A stretch of 20,784 nucleotides of DNA from an uncultured Prevotella sp. (GTDB lineage: Bacteria; Bacteroidota; Bacteroidia; Bacteroidales; Bacteroidaceae), in assembly GCA_937906765.1 (NCBI GenBank), contig CALCUV010000036.1, positions 1-20,784 of the forward strand, in the 5' to 3' direction. Under the pieces are notes generated by a model, which saw only the letters and a program-made list of their open reading frames with translations, did no database searches and had not been told where the DNA came from. The position numbers were made by a program, and so were the translations under genes. This document shows, piece after piece, positions 14,349-20,784 of this stretch (its first letter is position 1; the number at the start of each line of letters is the position of its first letter).

Positions 14349-17024
14349 ATGAACCATACATATAACGAACAACAACAAAGGGTGATCGAGATGCAAGAAG
14401 GCGTTAACCTTGTGTTAGCACCCCCAGGATGTGGAAAGACGCATATATTAGCAGAACGAATTGCTCGTGCTTTAGAATTCGGAGTGAAAATTGACGAGAT
14501 GCTTTGCTTAACATTTACGAATCGAGCAGCTCGAGGAATGCGCAACCGCATCACACAACGATTAGGGTATGACATAGAAAATTTGTTTGTTGGAAATGTA
14601 CATCGCTACTGTTCAAACTTGCTATATAATAAGCGACTAGTAAGTGCTGACTATAACATTTTGGACGAAGTAGATGCTAACGACATCATACTATCGATTT
14701 GTGCTAAAACCCTGCAAAATCCAACATCTGAACACGTCAGGGCGGCGCATCACTATCAGCATTTCATGCAACAACTCCGACTGAATATCCCAAACGAGTT
14801 GATGTTACATGCCGCTTCACTACCCTATAAACAACAATTGCGCGAACTCTGCGGTTTTGCAAAATTGCCCTACGCGAGAAAATCTTTGCTCGACATTTAT
14901 GAGCATCCCGAATTGCTTCCCTATGAAGCACAAATGCATTATCCCGTAATAATCGGGGCTATGGATTTTGCACGGAAATACGAAAATTATAAACAACAAC
15001 ACAACCTCATTGATTTTGATGACATTATAATCAATGCCTATGCCTATTTGCGAGATACACCTGAACACACGAGATATAAATGGATTCAAATAGATGAGGT
15101 TCAGGACCTCAACCCGATGCAATTAGCAATAATCGACTTGCTATACACACACTCTTCCGATGCTTCCATGCTCTACCTGGGTGATGAACAACAGGCTATT
15201 TTTGCCTTTCTTGGTGCTAAGAAAGAAACGCTTGAAGGACTGAAGGAACAATGTAAGGGTCACATATTCCAACTTACCGAAAACTTCCGTTCACCACGCC
15301 ATTTACTTGACGTTTACAATGATTTTGCCGTTGCAAATCTAGACGTGAATCGCGAATCATTACCACTCACGCATCGTGTACTTGAGGGGGTGACGCCCGA
15401 TTACCTCAGCATGTGTTTCTCAGAAAGCAATTTAGAAGAGGTGAACAACATAGTTCATTTCCTCCTACCCCATTTATGCAAGAATCAAGATGAAACGGTT
15501 GCCATCATTGTGCCAACAAATAAGGATGCAGACCTTATAGCAGACTCCATGTCTGACATACCCCACTTCAAGATTTCGGGTGTTGACATGTTTTCAACAC
15601 CCGAAATGAAAACCCTTATGGCTCATCTAAATGTTATCACCAACGAACATAGCATGATGGCATGGTCAAGACTCTTAACTGCACTAAAAATAGAACCCAA
15701 TGCAGCCCGAAGTCGAGCCATTATCAACCGTTTGAAGGAACTCAAAATACTTCCTTCCGACCTTTTGCTCTACGACAACGAAACCTATCTGAGCGCCTTC
15801 TGTAAGGCATTTGAGGAAGAAACTATTGTTGTTTACGACACAGAAACAACGGGACTAAACGTGTTTGAAGATGACATTGTGCAATTAGCAGCATTCAAAG
15901 TGAGAGAAGGAGAAAAGGTGGAAGGTTCCGACTTTGACGTTATTCTAGAAACCCAACGTGAAATCCCCAAGATGCTGGGTGATTTGCCTAATCCTTTAGT
16001 TGATGTATATGAAAATCGCCCGCATTTGTCTCGAGAAGAGGGACTCCGAAAATTCATATCGTATGCCGAAGGTTGCGTGCTCGTAGGGCATAATATTAAT
16101 TATGACAATCGAATCCTACAAAGTAACCTCACCTCATTGGGTATTCATCATTCGCTTCCCTTAACCATGGCGCAGGGAGCTAAGGAATATGCACACCGTG
16201 TTTTCGATACACTGAAATTAACACGCCTTTTATTCCCTAAAGTACATAATCACAAACTCAAAACCCTGCTTGAGGAACTCCAATTAGAGGGGCAAAATTC
16301 TCACTTGGCGGATGATGATATTTTCGCAACATTCCAGGTGATGAAACATGCTTACTCTGTGGCACGTCCATTTGTTGCAGAACAGATTGAGAAATTCGCC
16401 GTTCCTGAACTAAAACGCATTGCCTCACGACTCACGGAGCGCTATGCTATCGCCTATTTTCATGCACAAGCATTGCTTTTAGAGCAACCGTTGTCGACCA
16501 CTCCCCAACTCATTCGTGAGATAGAACATTGTGTGGAGGAACTACATCTGAACATCGAAAAGTTGGATTACTTTACCGATTACTTACGTTATGACGTGTT
16601 AAACACCTCTCAGACACCTTACCTGCTACAACAATTAGAGAACCACTTGCTAACACTCAACACACTTAAGGAGGCTGACCTCTGTGATAGTGAATGCATG
16701 AGGCGCAGAGGAGAAAAAGTGTTTGTTACTACCGTACACAAGGCGAAGGGATTGGAGTTTGATAACGTTATTTTAAGTAGTGTGTCAAAAGGTGTGTACC
16801 CCTTTTACAATAGTCAGACACACGAAGAACAGCGCGAAGATGCAAGAAAACTTTATGTGGCCATCTCACGTGCACGGCGCAGACTTTACATTAGTTATTA
16901 CAACCTTCTCCACATGGTTGACCGAAGCGGAGTTGAGCGTACCTTTGCAAAGGGTCCTTCAGACTTCCTTGAACCTATCTCCCACCACTTTGTAAAGGAA
17001 ATGTTTAGCAATAATTTGCTATAA
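14349..17024 (+). CDS. UvrD-type (SF1) helicase with embedded DEDDh exonuclease
   Basis: An 891-residue protein in which a 3'-5' exonuclease domain is nested inside an SF1A helicase. Helicase motifs: Q-motif YNEQQQ; Walker A APPGCGKT (24-31); motif Ia LTFTNRAARGM; Walker B with D249-E250 in DEVQD; motif III GDEQQAIFAFLGA, where the usual arginine before GA is leucine; motif IV TENFRSP; motif V HKAKGLEF (from H797); motif VI LYVAISRARRR (835-845). Between IV and V, at about 490-680, is a DnaQ-like domain: D497 and E499 in VYDTETTG, D586 in GHNINYDN, H652 and D657 in HLADDD, a complete DEDDh set. It probably unwinds and trims DNA ends in repair or replication-fork processing; the exact pathway is unknown. 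The domain placement corresponds to the 2B region. Start ATG 14349 directly precedes the Q-motif. Confidence 0.92.
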   Translation: MNHTYNEQQQRVIEMQEGVNLVLAPPGCGKTHILAERIARALEFGVKIDEMLCLTFTNRAARGMRNRITQRLGYDIENLFVGNVHRYCSNLLYNKRLVSADYNILDEVDANDIILSICAKTLQNPTSEHVRAAHHYQHFMQQLRLNIPNELMLHAASLPYKQQLRELCGFAKLPYARKSLLDIYEHPELLPYEAQMHYPVIIGAMDFARKYENYKQQHNLIDFDDIIINAYAYLRDTPEHTRYKWIQIDEVQDLNPMQLAIIDLLYTHSSDASMLYLGDEQQAIFAFLGAKKETLEGLKEQCKGHIFQLTENFRSPRHLLDVYNDFAVANLDVNRESLPLTHRVLEGVTPDYLSMCFSESNLEEVNNIVHFLLPHLCKNQDETVAIIVPTNKDADLIADSMSDIPHFKISGVDMFSTPEMKTLMAHLNVITNEHSMMAWSRLLTALKIEPNAARSRAIINRLKELKILPSDLLLYDNETYLSAFCKAFEEETIVVYDTETTGLNVFEDDIVQLAAFKVREGEKVEGSDFDVILETQREIPKMLGDLPNPLVDVYENRPHLSREEGLRKFISYAEGCVLVGHNINYDNRILQSNLTSLGIHHSLPLTMAQGAKEYAHRVFDTLKLTRLLFPKVHNHKLKTLLEELQLEGQNSHLADDDIFATFQVMKHAYSVARPFVAEQIEKFAVPELKRIASRLTERYAIAYFHAQALLLEQPLSTTPQLIREIEHCVEELHLNIEKLDYFTDYLRYDVLNTSQTPYLLQQLENHLLTLNTLKEADLCDSECMRRRGEKVFVTTVHKAKGLEFDNVILSSVSKGVYPFYNSQTHEEQREDARKLYVAISRARRRLYISYYNLLHMVDRSGVERTFAKGPSDFLEPISHHFVKEMFSNNLL

Positions 17025-17028
17025 TACT

Positions 17029-17049
17029 CGAAAATGAGGTAACTTTTCG
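17029..17049 (+). terminator. Weak hairpin after the helicase gene
   Basis: CGAAAA (17029-17034) pairs with TTTTCG (17044-17049) around a 9-base loop, 5 bases past the stop, followed by GGTTTTC. The 6-bp, AT-rich stem makes it a poor terminator; some read-through to glnN is possible. Confidence 0.3.
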
Positions 17050-17082
17050 GTTTTCAGGCAAAAGAACAATAGATTTTTAGTG

Positions 17083-17090
17083 TAAATTTG
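17083..17090 (+). promoter_or_regulatory. Candidate -7 box for glnN
   Basis: TAAATTTG matches TAnnTTTG, leaving a leader of about 50 bases before the ATG at 17149. No -33 element is obvious at the usual distance. If glnN and the S9 peptidase form an operon, this box would serve both. Confidence 0.5.
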
Positions 17091-17148
17091 CATCTGAAAA
17101 CAATTTCATTTGACCAATTCAAATAATTACAAATAACTTGATTACATT

Positions 17149-19344
17149 ATGTCACTCCGATTTAAGGTTGTAGAAGAGGCTTTTAAGAAGCACCCCCTCG
17201 AAGTGGCGGCGCCTGAAAAGCGCCCTTCGGAATACTTTGCCAAATATGTCTTCAACCAAAAGAAGATGTGGAAATATCTCCCCGTGGAGGTATATGAAAA
17301 ACTTCAAGAGGTAATTGCTGGTGGCACTACATTAGACATGGACACCGCTGATGCCATAGCTAAGGGTATGAAGCGCTGGGCCATGGAGATGGGAGCAACA
17401 CACATTACCCACTGGTTCCAACCCCTCACCGAGGGCACCGCCGAGAAGCATGACGCTTTCGTGGAGCACGATGGCAAGGGAGGAATGATTGAAAACTTCT
17501 CAGGCAAACTCTTGGTGCAACAGGAACCCGACGCATCTTCATTCCCCAACGGTGGTATGCGCTCCACCTTCGAAGCACGTGGTTATTCCGCTTGGGACCC
17601 CGCTTCACCCGTCTTTATTGTGGGCGACACATTGATGATTCCAACCGTCTTTATTTCTTACACGGGAGAATCACTTGACTATAAAGCACCTCTTAAGAAA
17701 GCGCTTGCTGCCGTTGATAAAGCAGCAACAAGTGTAGCAAAATTGTTTAATCCCGAGGTTGAAAGTGTAACTACAAATCTTGGATGGGAACAGGAATATT
17801 TCTTAGTGGATGAAGGACTTTATGCAGCTCGTCCCGACTTGTTATTAACAGGACGTACACTCATGGGGCATGAAAGTTCGAAGAATCAACAGATGGATGA
17901 CCACTATTTTGGCGCCATCCCCGAACGTGTAGCAGAGTTCATGAAAGACCTAGAAGTGCAAGCATTAGAACTCGGCATACCCTGTAAAACGCGCCATAAT
18001 GAAGCGGCACCCAATCAATTTGAATTAGCACCCATCTATGAGGAATGCAATTTAGCCATTGACCACAATATGTTGCTCATGTCGCTCATGCGCAAGGTGG
18101 CACGCAAGCACGGTTTCAGATGCTTGCTTCACGAAAAGCCCTTTGCGGGAATCAATGGTAGCGGTAAGCACAACAATTGGTCGCTCGTAACGGACAATGG
18201 CATCCTTCTTCACGCTCCAGGTAAGACGCCTGAGGACAACCTTCGTTTTATTACCTTTGTCGTAGAAACTCTTTTGGGAGTATACCGCCACAACGGTGTG
18301 CTGAAGGCTTCTATTATGAGCGCCACCAATGCTCCCCGCCTTGGAGCTTGCGAAGCCCCTCCTGCGATTATTTCAAGTTTCTTGGGTTCACAGATTTCGG
18401 AACTTCTGGATAAGATTGAGCATGCTACGAATGACGAACTCTTCCAAATGGAGGGCAAACATGCCGTACGCCTTGACGTGCCTCAGATTCCCGAACTCAG
18501 CGTTGACGATACCGACCGCAACCGCACGTCTCCCTTTGCCTTTACAGGCAATCGCTTTGAATTCCGCGCCACAGGTTCCAGCGCTAATCCTGCAAGTACG
18601 ATGATTGCCCTTAACGCGGCCGTTGCTGAAGCACTCACTGAATTTAATGAACGTGTAACTGAGCGATTAAACAATGGTGAAGATAAAGTGAGCGCCATTT
18701 TGCAGGTATTGCGTGAGGATATAAAAGTGTGTCGCCCCATCCACTTTGACGGAAATGGTTATTCAGATGATTGGAGAAAAGAAGCAGCCAATCGCGGATT
18801 AGATTGCGAAGGTTCAACGCCACTTGTTTATGACAGATACCTGGATCCCACCTCGGTGAAGATGTTTGAACGCATGAATGTCATGACGAAAGCAGAATTG
18901 GTGGCGAGAAACGAAATCAAGTGGGAAACTTACTTCAAAAAAGTGCAGATTGAATCACGTGTATTGGGTGACATCTGTATGAACCACATCATTCCCGTGG
19001 CTACCAAGTATCAAAGCGTGCTCGTCGATAATATTCTCAAAATTCAAAGTTGCTTCCCCACCGAAAAGGCTACGGAACTCACCGCCTACAACGTGGGATT
19101 GGTAGAGAAGATCAACCATCACGCCCACATGATTGTGACCAAGGTGAACGAAATGATTGAGACGCGCAAACGCATCAATCGCATTACAGACGTTCGTGAG
19201 AGGGCCATTGCCTACCACGACGAAGTGGCGCCCTATATTGACGGTCCACAAAGCATTCGTCAGCACATTGACGAACTCGAACTCATCGTTGAAGACGACA
19301 TGTGGACCCTCCCAAAATATCGTGAGCTCCTGTTTATTCGATAA
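17149..19344 (+). CDS. glnN: Glutamine synthetase type III
   Basis: A 731-residue glutamine synthetase of the GSIII class (about 730 residues in Bacteroides-type organisms, far longer than GSI). It joins ammonia to glutamate using ATP and is the main ammonium-assimilating enzyme in many Bacteroidales. Typical GSIII segments: GGMRSTFEARGYSAWDP near 145; the metal-binding glutamates E214 and E216 in NLGWEQEYFLVD; the ATP and glutamate site GINGSGKHNNWS around 341-352; and NRTSPFAFTGNRFEFRATGS around 460, with the arginine and acidic residues of the active site. It is cytoplasmic with no signal peptide. ATG 17149 gives the expected N-terminus. It follows a -7 box, and the S9 peptidase gene starts 27 bases after its stop. 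No GlnK/AmtB or glutamate synthase gene lies in the window. Confidence 0.97.
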   Translation: MSLRFKVVEEAFKKHPLEVAAPEKRPSEYFAKYVFNQKKMWKYLPVEVYEKLQEVIAGGTTLDMDTADAIAKGMKRWAMEMGATHITHWFQPLTEGTAEKHDAFVEHDGKGGMIENFSGKLLVQQEPDASSFPNGGMRSTFEARGYSAWDPASPVFIVGDTLMIPTVFISYTGESLDYKAPLKKALAAVDKAATSVAKLFNPEVESVTTNLGWEQEYFLVDEGLYAARPDLLLTGRTLMGHESSKNQQMDDHYFGAIPERVAEFMKDLEVQALELGIPCKTRHNEAAPNQFELAPIYEECNLAIDHNMLLMSLMRKVARKHGFRCLLHEKPFAGINGSGKHNNWSLVTDNGILLHAPGKTPEDNLRFITFVVETLLGVYRHNGVLKASIMSATNAPRLGACEAPPAIISSFLGSQISELLDKIEHATNDELFQMEGKHAVRLDVPQIPELSVDDTDRNRTSPFAFTGNRFEFRATGSSANPASTMIALNAAVAEALTEFNERVTERLNNGEDKVSAILQVLREDIKVCRPIHFDGNGYSDDWRKEAANRGLDCEGSTPLVYDRYLDPTSVKMFERMNVMTKAELVARNEIKWETYFKKVQIESRVLGDICMNHIIPVATKYQSVLVDNILKIQSCFPTEKATELTAYNVGLVEKINHHAHMIVTKVNEMIETRKRINRITDVRERAIAYHDEVAPYIDGPQSIRQHIDELELIVEDDMWTLPKYRELLFIR

Positions 19345-19371
19345 CCCCTACTATTCATTCCATACCTCACT

Positions 19372-20784
19372 ATGAAAATCAAGTCATTCTTTATCTCGGC
19401 GTTGATGATGCTCACATGTGCAAGCGCTACGGCGGAATCGTCAGAAACGCTCAACCTTCGAGACATCACCAACGGAGTCTATTCTCCACAATACATCTAT
19501 GGCGTTAACCCCATGAACGATGGCGAGACTTATACGCAACTTTCGCCCGATCACAAGCGCATCATCCGTCGCTCGTTTAAGACAGGCAAGGAAGTGGGCG
19601 TCGTCTTCGACGTTGACCAAGCGCGCGGTCCCGTGAAGTTACAAGCCATTGACGGTTACACCATGTCGCCCGACGAAAGCCGCATCCTCCTGCGCACACA
19701 GACCAAGTCTATCTATCGCCACTCTTACACGGCGGTGCATTATATCTATAGCGTTGAAAACAAAACCTTCGAAGCGCTCTCCGACGGCGGTCCTCAACAA
19801 GTACCCCTCTTCTCGCCCGACGGTAATCTCATTGCATTCGTGCGTGACAACAACCTCTTCCTCGTCAAGTTGCTCTTCGGAAACTCTGAAAGTCAGATTA
19901 CGAAGGACGGTAAGTTCAACGAAGTGCTCAACGGTATCCCCGACTGGGTGAATGAAGAAGAATTTTCAACCAACCGCTCGTTCGACTTCTCAGCTGATAG
20001 CAAGATGCTTGCATGGGTACGCTACGATGAGAGCAAGGTGCCCGTCTATAGCATGACTATGTATCAAGGCGCAGCTCCTGCGCTCACGCAAAACACGGAC
20101 TACCCCGGCGCCTATGCCTACAAATACCCCGTTGCTGGAGCGCAAAATGCCGACGTCAAGGTGTTGACCTTCGACATCCAAAGTCGCCGTATCAACGAAA
20201 TGCAACTCCCCTTGGAAAAGGATGGGTATATCCCCCGCATCAAGTTTACAAGCGACCCTGAAAAGTTGGCCATCGTAACGCTTAACCGCCATCAAAGCGT
20301 GATGAACATCTACATGGCCAATCCTCGCTCTACGGTGTGCAAACTCGCGCTTCAGGAAGCAAATGCTGAGGGTAAGTACATTAAGGAAGACGCCTACGCC
20401 GCCCTGAAGTTCTTTGACGGCGGTTTCGCTATGGTTTCTGACCGTAGCAACTTCCGCCACATCTACCTCTACAATCTCAACGGTCAACTCATGCGCCAAG
20501 TGACCAGTGGCAATTTCGACGTCACTGCCTTCTACGGTTACAACCCCACCACGGGCAAGTGTTACTACGCTTCATGCCAAGAAAGTCCCTTGCGACGCGC
20601 CGTTTATGCTACAGATAAGAAGGGAAAGACCACAAAGCTCTCCACCGCTGTAGGCACCAATGCGGCAACGTTCTCTAAGAATTTCAAGTACTTCATGAAC
20701 GTATATTCCGCGGCAGGCGTTCCTCCCGTCACTACCCCCTGCGATGAATCGGGCAAGAAGCTCACCCCCCTCGTCGACAATGCC
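19372..20784 (+). CDS. Dipeptidyl-peptidase-IV-like S9 serine peptidase, 3' end outside window
   Basis: Starting at ATG 19372, 471 codons run in frame to the window edge. The N-terminus is a signal peptide (basic MKIK, hydrophobic core, likely cleavage after ASATA near residue 22), so the enzyme is exported to the periplasm or surface. The visible part is the DPPIV N-terminal beta-propeller, with SPDESRILLRT, SPDGNLIAFVRDNNLF and the diagnostic GIPDWVNEEEF at 188-198, whose glutamates E196 and E197 match those that bind the peptide N-terminus in DPPIV. The catalytic alpha/beta-hydrolase domain (Ser-Asp-His) would follow, so activity cannot be judged. About 65% of a typical 720-residue protein is present. 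Codon use is GC-richer than its neighbours (ATC and GAC dominate, no ATA). The 27-base gap to glnN suggests co-transcription. Confidence 0.88.
   Translation, partial: MKIKSFFISALMMLTCASATAESSETLNLRDITNGVYSPQYIYGVNPMNDGETYTQLSPDHKRIIRRSFKTGKEVGVVFDVDQARGPVKLQAIDGYTMSPDESRILLRTQTKSIYRHSYTAVHYIYSVENKTFEALSDGGPQQVPLFSPDGNLIAFVRDNNLFLVKLLFGNSESQITKDGKFNEVLNGIPDWVNEEEFSTNRSFDFSADSKMLAWVRYDESKVPVYSMTMYQGAAPALTQNTDYPGAYAYKYPVAGAQNADVKVLTFDIQSRRINEMQLPLEKDGYIPRIKFTSDPEKLAIVTLNRHQSVMNIYMANPRSTVCKLALQEANAEGKYIKEDAYAALKFFDGGFAMVSDRSNFRHIYLYNLNGQLMRQVTSGNFDVTAFYGYNPTTGKCYYASCQESPLRRAVYATDKKGKTTKLSTAVGTNAATFSKNFKYFMNVYSAAGVPPVTTPCDESGKKLTPLVDNA

Noticed and set aside
19990..20499. 169-codon open frame antisense to the S9 peptidase
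   Set aside because: Long antisense frames are expected opposite C-ending codons; the plus strand carries clear DPPIV propeller sequence.

Overview
The window looks like chromosomal DNA from a Bacteroidales bacterium, most likely a Prevotella-type (Prevotellaceae) organism. The reasons are a group III glutamine synthetase, a Bacteroidetes-type putative porin, a PorE-like OmpA lipoprotein, a DUF6057-type membrane protein paired with a PD40/CxxCH lipoprotein, a tRNA without encoded CCA, no clear Shine-Dalgarno sequences, and several upstream matches to the Bacteroidetes -7 box TAnnTTTG. The species cannot be told from this sequence. I see no transposase, integrase, phage gene or CRISPR array. 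The genes are mostly core functions, separated in places by AT-rich, repeat-bearing gaps.

Layout. Bases 14-8883 hold four minus-strand genes, in transcription order: a PorE-like envelope lipoprotein, a putative outer-membrane porin, the replicative DNA polymerase III alpha subunit (dnaE) and a small thioredoxin. A 353-base AT-rich gap between the first two holds a 16-bp hairpin, 21-bp repeats and a 14-bp palindrome. Divergent from this block is nagA (9031-10188), which ends in a strong bidirectional terminator shared with the next, convergent block. That block (13532-10332, minus) is a two-gene cassette: a multi-spanning DUF6057-like membrane protein followed by a PD40 beta-propeller lipoprotein carrying one haem-c-type CVNCH motif. 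Then, on the plus strand, come tRNA-Arg(CCG), a 629-base non-coding stretch with a 21-bp tandem repeat, a UvrD-type helicase with an embedded DEDDh exonuclease, glutamine synthetase III (glnN), and the first 471 codons of a dipeptidyl-peptidase-IV-like S9 peptidase cut by the window edge.

How the genes relate. The neighbours serve different tasks: replication and repair (dnaE, helicase-exonuclease), envelope and secretion (porin, PorE-like protein, DUF6057/PD40 pair), amino-sugar and nitrogen metabolism (nagA, glnN), and peptide breakdown (S9 peptidase). The convincing functional units are the DUF6057/PD40 pair and perhaps glnN with the peptidase, which are 27 bases apart.

Points most worth a second look: (1) the tRNA-Arg has T19 and A56 instead of the nearly invariant G19 and C56, a compensatory change of the elbow pair; (2) related 21-bp repeats occur in two gaps 7 kb apart; (3) the helicase has an exonuclease nested between its motor motifs; (4) the DnaE PHP domain keeps all nine metal ligands; (5) the CxxCH lipoprotein and DUF6057 pair has no established function that I know of.
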